Shown: one piece after another, positions 39,522 through 49,153 of the stretch
Layout: each line of letters starts with the position of its first letter
Numbering within the stretch: the stretch's first letter is position 1
From: Picocystis sp. L7
Taxonomy: Eukaryota > Chlorophyta > Picocystophyceae > Picocystales > Picocystaceae
Length of the DNA: 64,000 nucleotides
NCBI GenBank assembly: GCA_020975725.1
Contig: QXJR01000029.1
Span: 372,001 to 436,000 of the forward strand
Direction: 5' to 3'
The notes under the pieces: generated by a model
The model's database searches: none
What the model saw: the letters and a program-made list of their open reading frames with translations, nothing else
What the model was told of the DNA's origin: nothing
Translations under genes and position numbers: made by a program

Positions 39522-40031
39522 ATGGATGCGAGAGAGGTGGCACGCGCGGTGCGTGCGTTCGCGTCCTTCGCGGCCTCCTGCGCGGCACTGGCGTTCGTGA
39601 TGGCGTTGCTGTCCCCCTTGGCCCTGTGGAAGGCATCCAAGGTCGCACACGAGGCCAAGAACGAAGGAAACGGATGGGTCCAGGAAGAGAAACCTTGGCA
39701 CGAAACGAACTGGGCGAAAGAAGGCGAAAGGGTGGATGAAGCAGCGCAAGAGGAAGTTCCCAAGACGCCAGACATCTTGGAAGGGATAGGGAAACAGGTG
39801 GACCTCGATGAGGAGCTCCAGCAGGTCAAGTTTTGGAACAACTTCGAAGTGGAAAGGAACGACCCCGACACACTTGCGAGCTTCGAGGTCGGATCAACCG
39901 TCAAGAAAAACATGAGGGTGCTGTTGGGAGAGTCGAGGAAGCACCAAAAGGCAACACCCGCTGCTCAGGAGGTTTCTTACCACGAATTGCTTCAGGCCAT
40001 GGGGCTCCCAACCTTCCGGACCTCCGAATGA
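39522..40031 (+). CDS. Small single-pass membrane protein, unknown
   Basis: 169 residues from the ATG at 39522. A short cationic N-terminus is followed by one hydrophobic helix (AFASFAASCAALAFVMALLSPLALW, residues ~12-36). The remainder is polar and charged: EKPWHETNWAKEGERVDEAA, then DLDEELQQVKFWNNFEVERND. This looks like an N-terminal anchor with a soluble helical tail, for example in mitochondria or ER. No family is recognised. Sharing a promoter region with NOL6 does not itself indicate function. Confidence 0.65.
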   Translation: MDAREVARAVRAFASFAASCAALAFVMALLSPLALWKASKVAHEAKNEGNGWVQEEKPWHETNWAKEGERVDEAAQEEVPKTPDILEGIGKQVDLDEELQQVKFWNNFEVERNDPDTLASFEVGSTVKKNMRVLLGESRKHQKATPAAQEVSYHELLQAMGLPTFRTSE

Positions 40032-40573
40032 ACATCCTACTTCATGCCTGGGCATGCGAACAGGAAAGATCGGTGGGGGGGCGTTTGGAGGGGAAACGTG
40101 GTTCCAGCTCCGAACTTGCTCTCTTTGTACATATATCGCCCACCCAACCCTGGGAATAATCGGTCGTTTTCATCGTACGTCTTCTTTGGTTGGTTGTTGG
40201 TCCACGAATCGTTGGTGGAGCGTGCGGCACGGAGCGACATGCATATGCATCTTCGCTTGTTGGCCAGGTACGTTCCCCTTTGTTCCCTTGAACCTTCCCA
40301 GGATGTGTCTTTCTGTCAGCCACGTTCAAGACCGTTCGAGGTCGTAGCCTGATTCTCCACTTCTGTTGGGGCCCTGAATTCTTCCTGCAGGACGCGGTCT
40401 CTCGAGTCCCTGTCGAGCACGATCCCCCTGGCTTCCCTTTCAAGGTTCCCTTTCAACCGTTTCAGCCATCCGGTGGCGTTCCCGTTTCCCACCCATCCGT
40501 TCCCCCCTTTCTCCCGCCCCTGGAGCACCCTCGTCCCCCCCTTCCGGATCCGTTCGGGGATGGCTAGGATCGA
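40032..40573. other. Intergenic upstream of HemB
   Basis: About 540 bp with no recognised gene; it should hold the 3' UTR of the small membrane-protein gene and the HemB promoter. Confidence 0.45.
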
Positions 40574-40640
40574 CTCCCGTCTCAGATCCTCCCCCACGCA
40601 ATGGATGGGGGAGGCTGTACGGCAGGATCTGAGACGGGAG
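40574..40640 (+). promoter_or_regulatory. Strong nested hairpin upstream of the HemB start
   Basis: CTCCCGTCTCAGATC at 40574-40588 pairs perfectly with GATCTGAGACGGGAG at 40626-40640. Inside it, CTCCCCCA at 40589-40596 pairs with TGGGGGAG at 40606-40613 around a nine-base loop. A 12-nt bulge lies on the 3' side only. The structure ends 90 bp before the preferred ATG at 40731, so it is probably in the mRNA leader. A 15+8 bp stem would be very stable and could affect translation. It might instead be a small transposon relic or lie inside an N-terminal coding extension. Confidence 0.7.
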
Positions 40641-40730
40641 ATGGGGGACCGACGTCGGCCCGTCCGGTGGTGTCGAGGAAGACCACCAGCCAGGTGCCGA
40701 GTGTTGGCGGTTTGGTACGTGAAAAGCACC

Positions 40731-41849
40731 ATGGTATCGATGAAAAGTCGCATCGTGGCTGTGGCCGAACCACCCCTCCAAACCAAGAACAAATGGAGGC
40801 GTCCTGCACCTCCACCAGGCACCCCTGCGCCGCACCCCCAGGTGCTGCCTTCCAGGCCAAGGAGGAACCGGAAGAATCCAGCCATTAGGGAAGCGTTCGC
40901 AGAGACGCAGATCTCGCCGGCCAACCTCATATTGCCCAAGTTCATACACGATGGAGAGGAAGACGTACCCATCGGAGCCATGCCTGGATGCAACCGGGTG
41001 GGATGGAAAACAGGACTGATCCGAGACGTCCAAGAAGCCATGGCAAGAGGAGTGAATCAAGTGGTGCTCTTTCCAAAGACACCAGAACACCTCAAGACTG
41101 TGACGGGAGAAGAGAGCTTCAACCCAGATGGACTCGCACAAAGAGCCATCAAACTGCTCAAGGACACCTTCGGAGACCAAGTGTACGTGTACACCGACGT
41201 GGCCCTCGACCCCTACTCGTGCGACGGACACGATGGAATCGTGAGAGACGACGGCGTCATCCTCAACGACGAAACCGTCGAATACCTCTGCAGACAGGCC
41301 GTGTCCCAGGCCGAAGCTGGTGCCGATTGCGTCAGTCCTTCCGACATGATGGACGGACGCGTCGGTGCCATCCGAAGGGCACTGGATCAAGAAGGGCACA
41401 GCGAAGTCTCCATCATGTCCTACACAGCCAAGTACGCCTCAGCATTCTACGGACCCTTCCGGGAAGCCTTGGCCAGTGCGCCCAGACCGGGGGCGGAAGG
41501 ACGCGTCATCCCGCCCAATAAGAAGACCTACCAGATGAACCCAGCCAACTGGAGAGAAGCCATCCGAGAATGCAAGGCCGACGAGGCCGAAGGAGCAGAC
41601 ATCATGATGGTCAAGCCAGGCCTGCCGTACCTGGACATCATCCGCATCCTGAGAGACAACTCGACCCTCCCCATCGCAGCGTACATGGTCTCCGGCGAAT
41701 ACTCCATGCTGAAAGCTGCCGCTGCTGCTGGATTCCTGGACGAACGTGAAACGGTGATGGAATCTCTACTTTCGTTGAGAAGGGCCGGTGCAGACCTGAT
41801 CCTCACCTATTCCGCCACCGATGCAGCGGCATGGATGGACGAGATGTAA
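40731..41849 (+). CDS. hemB: Delta-aminolevulinic acid dehydratase (porphobilinogen synthase), plant type
   Basis: 372 residues from the ATG at 40731, which has a good start context (caccATGG). It condenses two ALA molecules into porphobilinogen, an early step of heme and chlorophyll synthesis in the plastid. Conserved parts are RPRRNRKNPAIREAF, SPANLILPKFIHDGEED, GAMPGCNRVGW, the metal site DVALDPYSCDGHDG (Asp-rich Mg2+ type, not the animal Cys zinc site), SPSDMMDGRVGAIR, and the Schiff-base lysines in SYTAKYASAFYGPFREA and MMVKPGLPYLD. The frame is open about 260 bp upstream, so a longer transit peptide or an upstream exon is possible. The hairpin at 40574-40640 lies in that leader. Confidence 0.95.
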   Translation: MVSMKSRIVAVAEPPLQTKNKWRRPAPPPGTPAPHPQVLPSRPRRNRKNPAIREAFAETQISPANLILPKFIHDGEEDVPIGAMPGCNRVGWKTGLIRDVQEAMARGVNQVVLFPKTPEHLKTVTGEESFNPDGLAQRAIKLLKDTFGDQVYVYTDVALDPYSCDGHDGIVRDDGVILNDETVEYLCRQAVSQAEAGADCVSPSDMMDGRVGAIRRALDQEGHSEVSIMSYTAKYASAFYGPFREALASAPRPGAEGRVIPPNKKTYQMNPANWREAIRECKADEAEGADIMMVKPGLPYLDIIRILRDNSTLPIAAYMVSGEYSMLKAAAAAGFLDERETVMESLLSLRRAGADLILTYSATDAAAWMDEM

Positions 41850-42895
41850 TATTCCAGTGGGCGGTGTCGAAGATTCCTCCTTCCCTGCCCGGTGGTGTTG
41901 ACTTTTCATGCTTGCAGAGCTGGCTGTGCATCCCCTCGTACAAGGCGTCTTCTCACAAAACTCGAACGCTTCCTTCGCCTGGAAGATGTACGCCACTTAT
42001 CAGTTGGAGGGGCAACGGCTCGATCAGAGCTGGACGTAGTGAATCTTGAACAAGCGGGCTTGCTTGCTGTGCCCGCCCTGCAATCCCCGGATAGTTTTTG
42101 CCTCTTTATCCTTGCCCACAAGGCAGCAGATGGTGTTTGATGTCGCCTACTGGACCTCAGCCTATCGCTTTCCTGGGCGGGGCGAGGATACAGGTTCGAT
42201 TTACCGGTCTTCTGGTTGGGGGACCGGATGCCCTATGCAAGCTTTTTGGGATCCGGGGTGCCACTCTCTGACAGGGTCGTCGATCCCATCCATTCCATGG
42301 ATAGCTGGACCATTCTGATCTCCGTCTTCCACGGTGCTGCTCCGATCACGTCCCGGTGCAACCAAGCATCAGACTCTCGGATGGAGTATTCTGCGGCCCA
42401 CCATGGATCGGTCCAACACATGAGTTGTGTTCTTTGCTCGGTGGAGGCGACCCCGTTCCATCCCGTCCACCTTTTCCATCCCCTTCTCCCTGGCTTTTCC
42501 CAGGATTGGAGCCCCTCTACCTTCCTTCCTCACAAGAACACAGGGTCGTCCCGCAACCGATCGAGATCTCGTTGCGAACTCTCGATATCTTTTCGGGGGC
42601 GTGTCCATGGCCGTGGAACAGGCGCATTTCGACGTGAAAGGAACGTGGACAAGCGCGCATTCCGCACCGTCTGTACGCCATGGCCGGACGTGCGCGCGTC
42701 ATGCGACAGGTCCGTGCGATCGAGAAGGTGCTGCAGTGTACCTGGAACCCGCCTGGGCGATCTCGGAGGGGTCGGCGCGCGTGCGGTGGAGGAAATGGAG
42801 CGGACGTGGCGCATCGGTAGGGTTTGTGAAGAGGTCGTGCTGACGCACATGGCTGCGGTGCGATGCAGGCGATGGCCCTCTGTCGCACACGTGGC
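41850..42895. other. Intergenic, about 1 kb
   Basis: It holds the HemB 3' UTR and the promoter of the next gene. An ATG in good context near 42,679 (MAGRARVMRQVRAIEKVLQ) opens a short basic frame that could be an unrecognised exon or presequence; I could not connect it to anything. Confidence 0.4.
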
Positions 42896-43597
42896 ATGAG
42901 TACGGACGTTAAAGAAGGTAGGTGGGAGCTCCCGTAGAGCTGCGAGGACGAAGGTGCTCCTTGCGACGCAAAGACCTCCAAGCTGACTCTAAAGGAAACG
43001 GATGGACCACATCCAGACTTCGTGGTGAAAACATTTCGAGAGCACCAGGCCAAGGTAGAAGGCATGATGAACGCGCTAAAGAACATGGACGTGCCATGGG
43101 GGAGCGCCGACGAGTCCAAGGTGAAGAAATTCGTCCGTGACATGGATGCGGCCAGGAAGAAGGTGGGAGTGCCCAGCATGACTTCCCAGATGGATGCCTA
43201 TCTTGGTGCCACCATGAACTACGCTGGGGGAAATGTACGCTCTTTCTTGGTCGAAGCCAACAACAGGCGGGAAGAGCTAGGAATCGTAGACAACTTGGGT
43301 GCGCATCAGGCCCTCATGGCTGCATTGGACAAGGTGGAGAAGACCATTGGGAGACCGCTCATGAAGAGCGATAAGGAGGGGATGAAGCTGTTCCGTGAGC
43401 AGACCCGTGCATTGAAAAAGAAACACAAGCTGGATGCGCCAGGTTTGGAAGAAAAGGCGAAGATGGACTCTGCCAAGGCCATGTTGGATGAAATCAAGAC
43501 GAAGATGGAAGAAGAACTCGAGATCATCAAGAGAAGGGACGAGCTGGAAGACGTGAACTTTGATTTGGCCAAGCTGAAGCTGCGGAAATCTGACTGA
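42896..43597 (+). CDS. Helix-rich protein of unknown function, two exons
   Basis: Exons 42896-42917 and 43017-43597 give 200 residues (MSTDVKE joined to DFVVKTFREHQAK). The 99-nt intron runs GTAGGT...TCCAG with CTGAC at 42983-42987; its donor matches that of SSNA1. The protein is almost wholly alpha-helical and Lys/Glu/Met-rich: an N-terminal bundle, a middle segment (MDAYLGATMNYAGGNVRSFLVEANN) and a C-terminal coiled coil (KTKMEEELEIIKRRDELEDVNFDLAKLKLRK). No family is recognised. No signal peptide or membrane segment is seen. Confidence 0.7.
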
Positions 43598-43789
43598 GCT
43601 GTCCACAGCGTGGCTAGTGCTTGCGTCCTGTAGCAATTCCCCATTTTTTCGTGTCAAGAACTGATTCCGCTCCTTCTCGTGGTTGTTATAGCCGTATGGT
43701 CCAGTCTCGGTCTCTGTCGGATAAATACGAGGAAGGTCTGTGTACGATCTTCTTGGAACATCGTCCACGGCGTAGGCCGGGAACATTGG

Positions 43790-44317
43790 TTATGCGTCCA
43801 GCTGTTCCAGGTACTTTCGTACGGCAACCTTGCTGTCCGGACACACCTTTTCTTCCTGCAGCAGCTTCTTCACTTGGTTCAAGTCCATGAACTGTCCGCT
43901 TTCCACCTCACTCTCTTGCAGCACGAATGGCCCGTCGTACACGCACTTGAACGTCCTTCCCCATACACGCGTGACTTCGTCTTGATAAAGGAAGTCGAAG
44001 AGCGCTTCCATCTCGACTCCTCGAATCCCCATCTCTTCTTCCACTTCCCGTTTCGCGTTCGCTTCATAGGTCTCGCCGCTTCCCACCACACCACCAGGTG
44101 CAGGATCGTAGTGCGAAGGATAGGTCTCCTTGAAGGACACGCGCCGTTGCACGAAGAGTTCGCCATTGGAATGGAACACCAGGACGAAGGAACAGCGATG
44201 GAGGAGGTTGTCTTGACGCACCACCCTGCGAGGAACTTCACGTCGCACCACCACGTTGCGCTCGTCCACCACGTCCACGAGCTCCTCAGGACGCTGCACG
44301 GCGTGGGTGTCGGCCAT
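43790..44317 (-). CDS. Nudix hydrolase
   Basis: 175 residues from the ATG at 44317 (MADTHAVQRPEELVDVVDE). Nudix enzymes hydrolyse nucleoside diphosphates linked to another group. The Nudix box at about residues 75-98 fits GX5EX7REUXEEXGU, with GGVVGSGETYEANAKR then EVEEEMGI. The lead DVVDERNVVVRREVPRRVV and FVLVFHSNGELFVQRR resemble the YfcD/isopentenyl-isomerase-like Nudix group. No targeting peptide is evident. The substrate cannot be told from sequence. Confidence 0.88.
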   Translation of the reverse strand: MADTHAVQRPEELVDVVDERNVVVRREVPRRVVRQDNLLHRCSFVLVFHSNGELFVQRRVSFKETYPSHYDPAPGGVVGSGETYEANAKREVEEEMGIRGVEMEALFDFLYQDEVTRVWGRTFKCVYDGPFVLQESEVESGQFMDLNQVKKLLQEEKVCPDSKVAVRKYLEQLDA

Positions 44318-44851
44318 GTTGCACCTGGTCGCCCAGCGGCGATGCAAGGAAGGACGTGCAGGCGCCTGGAAGTGTCCCGCCAGAACGGTCATTGATGATC
44401 TGGTCGAATTGACGGTGAAAAGCCATGGCTTGTACAACCATCCACGTGGATGCAAACTTCACCTCCTGCGTCCATTCGTTCATCCAGATGCACCGAAAAG
44501 ACAAAGGAGAGCACCTGAAAGCGCAAAACTGTGGGTACAAAGGAGATCGTTGTTTATTTCAACCGGGGGATGCAAGACCGAGCACCGAACTGAACTCACG
44601 TGCGCCATCCCAATAACCACGCTATACCAACGAAACTGCCACGTGTCTGACATCGACCATCTCCTCAATGCTCTTAGCGGTCAGACCTACGCCATCGTAT
44701 ACCACCATGAATGTTCCATCTGTGTTGATCTCCACCACCTTGCCTGGGCACTGCCCACCCGTCAAAGGAAAGTCGACGAATACTTACCCATGCACCTTTA
44801 CGCATGTCAGACTCACAGGTTCAACACGTAGACGAATTAGCTTGGCCAAAT
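44318..44851. other. Intergenic, about 0.5 kb
   Basis: It lies between the Nudix start and the stop of the Tudor-like gene. Nothing recognised. Confidence 0.45.
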
Positions 44852-46045
44852 TTACGTACGGGATCTGGTTCTCTTGAGTGGACCACGTGTGGGCATCTTG
44901 ATCTTAATCTTCTTCAAGGACCTCGTAGCTTCCATTTCCTGCTCAGTTACGGCTTGCTCCTGCACCTGCTGATGCTTCCTCTTCCTTCCAGGTTTGCGTG
45001 CAGTTTCTCCTGTAGGATGCGGAACGCTCGGCAGGCGCTCTGTTTCCGAAGCTCCCTGTACCTTTCCCTCTTTCTGTATGGTTCTTTTTCTTCCCTTCTT
45101 GATAGGCTGAGCAGGCTCTTCTTGCTTCTCTGCTCGTGCATCGTTCCTGGGTCTCCGACTTGCACGTTTGTCATAATCTGCCCCAGTACCTTCTTCTTGC
45201 TCTATCCGCGGCATAGCAACACACTCGGGAGCCTCCTCCACTGGATCCTCTGCCGCGCCTTCTTCTGCTACATCTGCAGGTATACCAGCTTCGCTATTCC
45301 AGGCGATTTCTTGGTTTTTGACGATGTCCTCCAATTCCAGCTCTTCACTTTCCCCAGTTTCATATAAGACCATGGCAATACGCTTTCTTGCGTTCACTTC
45401 GAGTACTTCCACCCTGTACCAAGCACCTTCGTCCGGCCAGAACAGCAGCAGCTGTTTCCCGACGAGATTTTTGCGGATATCTTTCAATTTGAGCATCAGG
45501 GACTTGTCGGGTACTTCAGGTTGATTGGAGTAGACAGGCAAATTTTCCCTCAGCTCTGGCTTTCCCTCAACCTGATTTGGTGCTGGAGCGTCTTCTTTTC
45601 TTCCAACACCATGCTCCCTTGGGGAGCTAACAACCGCGGCGGGAACCTCCTCCACTTGTGCCTGCGGTTTCTGTTGTTCTTTTTCTTTCCCTTCGACCGG
45701 TTGTGGAGTTGCATCCGGCAGCGGAGGCGGGAGAGGGACGTGAATGCCGGCATCTTCCGGCACGTTCCAGGAGACACCCGCTTCCTGCGCGGCACGCAGG
45801 GCCCTCGAACAATAGGTGGTGGCTTCTCGTTCCGTCCTTTGCAGCTTTTGTTTCGCTTTGGGCAGGCTCGGAAGCCTGGTCTCGGTGTCTCCTTCGTCTT
45901 CCGCTGGCATCATGTCGTCCAGTTGCCTCCTGATTCTCCTCTCCTCTTCGAAGATCTTCCTGCGGTCCAGCGGCGGAAGGGAGAGCTGGACGTCTTCTTT
46001 TGGCATCAGGAGCTTCTCCGGGTCCTTCCAAAACTCCCACAGCAT
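44852..46045 (-). CDS. Tudor-like-domain protein, probably nuclear
   Basis: 397 residues from the ATG at 46045 (MLWEFWKDPEKLL). A Tudor-like barrel sits near residues 205-265: NLVGKQLLLFWPDEGAWYRV followed by VLEVNARKRIAMVLYETGES and ELELEDIV. This is the pattern of domains that bind methylated Lys or Arg. The N-terminal third is charged and helical. The C-terminal third is basic with several nuclear-localisation-like clusters (KKGRKRT, RKPGRKRKH, LKRTRSR). It could be a chromatin reader or cohesin/Pds5-like accessory protein. The frame extends about 270 bp upstream, but that sequence looks non-coding. Confidence 0.72.
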   Translation of the reverse strand: MLWEFWKDPEKLLMPKEDVQLSLPPLDRRKIFEEERRIRRQLDDMMPAEDEGDTETRLPSLPKAKQKLQRTEREATTYCSRALRAAQEAGVSWNVPEDAGIHVPLPPPLPDATPQPVEGKEKEQQKPQAQVEEVPAAVVSSPREHGVGRKEDAPAPNQVEGKPELRENLPVYSNQPEVPDKSLMLKLKDIRKNLVGKQLLLFWPDEGAWYRVEVLEVNARKRIAMVLYETGESEELELEDIVKNQEIAWNSEAGIPADVAEEGAAEDPVEEAPECVAMPRIEQEEGTGADYDKRASRRPRNDARAEKQEEPAQPIKKGRKRTIQKEGKVQGASETERLPSVPHPTGETARKPGRKRKHQQVQEQAVTEQEMEATRSLKKIKIKMPTRGPLKRTRSRT

Positions 46046-47265
46046 TTTCGCCTGGCGTCTGTGTCGTGCATTCGCCTTGGGATCGCGAAGCACGGACGGT
46101 GTCCCTTGCGTGCATCGACACACCGCCAAGCAGGTGTATGGACACGCCACGTGGAAAGCCATCCACAAACCTCTGGTTTCCCGTCCACGATTCCTACCCC
46201 CGTCGCCCAGTTTCGCTCCTGGATTCTCGTTCCGAGGCAAGAGACGGACTCGTGCGACGTGATGCGGCCAAGTGCGCGATCTCGAAGCACGAAGAATGGC
46301 GCCCTCTCCGCCCAAACCCTAGCCGATCCCCCAGGGGACTCGGAGGGTTGTGACCTTGCCTCCAAGAACCCGACCCACAGAGTTGTGAAACGTGTCGAGG
46401 TGGGGGTCGAACCAAGCACCTTCCTTCCAAACCAAGATGGGCGGGTTCGGATAGGTCGTGGGGACGTGTACACGGACGAACCCAGGTCCTGCAATGCATG
46501 TGATGCTCCTCGACAATGGCACGTGTTAATGCTGACGCGGATGCGCACGCCAAGGGAAAGGTTTCGAACTTCGAGCGGATGCAATTCACTATGCCCGGTG
46601 CTTGTCGAGTGCCATCGCGGAAGCAGCCCGAAGAAGGTGCGACCTTGCATGAACGACTTCGATTGGACGTGGCTGTGCGGTCCAGAGATCGATCGTGAGT
46701 CGAGGAATGGACGAGTCCGGACCAAGGGGTGCAAAACGCTTTGTTCTTGTTATTACAACCCATTAGGCACGTGTACCCCATCGTACACGTCAAGGCGTCT
46801 TGTTTCGTCCCTTTGTCTCGCCCTTCACCCTTCCACATGGACGGAGGAGAATCAGCGGACACCTCGTATCCAGGTCAAGGCACGGGAGGACGTATGGAAG
46901 GCTTTCGTAGGGCTCCCCAAGGTTTCCACCTTGACGGTTGGGGACGGTGTTACCGTCACGTACCCAAGGGAATGCCATCTCACGCGGACCCGATCTCCTT
47001 CGGAGGACCTCGCCCGGACATCTACGCCTTACGCCTGGCCGTGCTTCTTCGTCAAAGACGAATGCACCCGTCCATCCATGCTCTACCTCGCCAACCCTTG
47101 CTTCAACGCACGTGGGTCCGTCGACCCTCCACGAAACCCCCCGATTGCTACAGGGGCGGTAGAAAGGGGTCGCCCTGGACCTCCCCCCGAGCTGGGAGGG
47201 GTTGGTGCCTCACTTTTAACCTTGTACGTGTGGTTAACCCTACCACAACGACCGCCAGGAAGGCG
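46046..47265. promoter_or_regulatory. Divergent promoter region, about 1.2 kb
   Basis: It separates the Tudor-like gene (minus) from the phosphate translocator (plus). Both flanking frames run into it without conserved sequence. I find no gene or named element. Confidence 0.4.
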
Positions 47266-48564
47266 ATGTCGGTGGCGATGAAGGCGTGGACCGCAGCTGC
47301 GACGACACGCACGCGTCCTGGAGCGAAGGAAAAGGGCAAGGGATGCGTGAAGAGGGTGCAGACACGTCCCAGGATCGCGACCAAGGCGGCTGCGGACGCG
47401 GGTGGGGTGCAAGTGCAGACCCAGACCAACCACAGGCAGGTCCTCAAAGCACTAGTGGTGGTCCGTAGAAGCTGGAGAAAAGTGCAGGAAGGGATCGTGC
47501 TGGGGACGCTTTTCGGATCCTGGTACGTCTTCAACATCGCCTTCAACATCTACAACAAGCAAGCCTTGCAAGTGTTCCCCTATCCGGCCACCTGCACCGC
47601 AGCACACGTGGCCGTGGGGGCCTTGGTCATGCTATTCCTCTGGTCCACGAACATCAAGAAGAAGCCCGGACGCATTTCCAAATCCACCTGGACCGCCGTG
47701 TGGCCCCTGGCCTTCCTTCACTCGGCGGGATTCCTGACCACCAACATCTCGCTGGGGTCGGTGGCGGTGTCCTTCACACACACCATCAAAGCCTTGGAAC
47801 CCTTCTTCTCGGTCATGCTCTCGTGGTCGTTCCTTGGCACAATGCCCAGCCCAGCGGTCGTAGCGTCGCTCTTGCCCATCGTAGGCGGAGTGGTATTGGC
47901 TTCGGTTTCGGAAGCTTCCTTCAATTGGACAGGATTCGTCAGTGCAATGGGATCGAATCTTGCCTTTCAATCGAGGAACGTCCTCAGCAAAAGATACATG
48001 CAAGCGGCTTCGCTCGATTCGTCAGAAATGGGTGGAGAAAATTGCGAAGCCCTGGACAACCTCAATCTCTTTGCGGTCATGACCATGTGTGCAACATTGA
48101 TCCTCTTTCCCGCCGCAATGCTTTTGGAAGGATTCAAATTCTTGCCGGGCACGGTCACTCCAAAGCTACTGTGGCAGATCTTTGCGGCAGGCCTCTGCCG
48201 GGCGGGGGACGTCTTGGTCTCTTACCTCATCCTGAGCCGGGTGTCGCCAGTCACCCATTCGGTAGGCAATTGCATCAAGCGCGTGGCGGTGATCGTCATC
48301 TCCATCATATTCTTCAAGACGAACATGAACTTGATGAGCAAGGTGGGAACAAGCATCGCATTGGCTGGGGTGGGGGTGTACACATTCACGCTGAATCAGG
48401 TCAAGGCACGAAAATCCCGGGCGGTTGCCACGGTGAGCACGGCTCCATACGTGCGGAAGGAGCCTACGCGCCCACCTTCACCGCCTCCCAAGCAGGCAGG
48501 AGCGCGGGAGCCAGAAGTTTTGCAGAGCGAGCTAGAGTTGGGCGATGACGGCGCAGGAATCTGA
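47266..48564 (+). CDS. Plastid phosphate/triose-phosphate translocator family (TPT)
   Basis: 432 residues from the ATG at 47266. TPT-family carriers in the inner plastid envelope exchange triose phosphate or related sugar phosphates for Pi. The first ~60 residues (MSVAMKAWTAAATTRTRPGA...) form a basic transit-like leader without a signal peptide, as in primary plastids. The carrier domain then shows WYVFNIAFNIYNKQALQVFP, TCTAAHVAVGAL, FLHSAGFLTTNISLGSVAVS, FTHTIKALEPFFSVMLSW, LAFQSRNVLSKRYM and SVGNCIKRVAVIVISIIFF, with about eight to ten helices. The KR pair near the end is the substrate-binding signature. The tail is Pro-rich and acidic. Substrate preference is not determined. Confidence 0.92.
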   Translation: MSVAMKAWTAAATTRTRPGAKEKGKGCVKRVQTRPRIATKAAADAGGVQVQTQTNHRQVLKALVVVRRSWRKVQEGIVLGTLFGSWYVFNIAFNIYNKQALQVFPYPATCTAAHVAVGALVMLFLWSTNIKKKPGRISKSTWTAVWPLAFLHSAGFLTTNISLGSVAVSFTHTIKALEPFFSVMLSWSFLGTMPSPAVVASLLPIVGGVVLASVSEASFNWTGFVSAMGSNLAFQSRNVLSKRYMQAASLDSSEMGGENCEALDNLNLFAVMTMCATLILFPAAMLLEGFKFLPGTVTPKLLWQIFAAGLCRAGDVLVSYLILSRVSPVTHSVGNCIKRVAVIVISIIFFKTNMNLMSKVGTSIALAGVGVYTFTLNQVKARKSRAVATVSTAPYVRKEPTRPPSPPPKQAGAREPEVLQSELELGDDGAGI

Positions 48565-49153
48565 TTGGACGGTTTGGGTTTGGGTTCATCTCTGCCTCTT
48601 CATCCGCTACAGCAGGGTGTAGCATTTGGAAGGGGTGTTTCCTGGTAGCCCCGGGCGAGTGCATTCCACCACCCGTGGGTCCAAGGGTGCCCGCTGGTAT
48701 TCTGCAAGGGCAACGTTGAAGATCTGCCATCCAGTTGTGCATGCCTCGTTCCTCCCTCGGACGGGGGAGGGGGAGGCTGGATCCATGCCTGCACCGTTCT
48801 CCCTGAATAAACCGTCGATTCTCTTGGATCCACATCACTGCCCACCTTCACCCCCTCTCCCCACCCCACGAGGCTTGCTGCAGCCCATCCTCGTTGTCCC
48901 TCCCTCGGACCCCCGAGGGAGACACGTGGGACTTCCCTTCTGTCCCCGGTTCGCGACCCCTACGAACCCGGGATGGCTCCGGTCTAGACCCGGTTGCGAT
49001 CCGGTTCGAACCGGGACGAACCCGAAGTCCGAGGGAGGGGAACGAAGCGCACCAAGCGTCGGCCCACACGACGATGCGCCTCAGAATCGTCTTCGCCACG
49101 CACGAGTGCGCGCGCTCGGGATCAAGAGAAGGACAGGAACGTCGCAAGAGAGG
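48565..49153. other. Intergenic, about 0.6 kb
   Basis: It contains AATAAA at 48804-48809, a likely poly(A) signal for the translocator. It should include the promoter of the GEG-repeat gene. Confidence 0.45.

Noticed and set aside
40473-40730. HemB start 86 codons upstream
   Set aside because: It would place the perfect hairpin inside coding sequence and gives no clear transit peptide; the ATG at 40731 has the better context. Not excluded.
46390-46450. Second tRNA-like B-box (ggggtcgaacc)
   Set aside because: No matching stems around it.
46729-47265. N-terminal extension of the phosphate translocator by 179 residues
   Set aside because: Trp/His/Pro-rich and unlike carriers; the ATG at 47266 gives a normal transit peptide.
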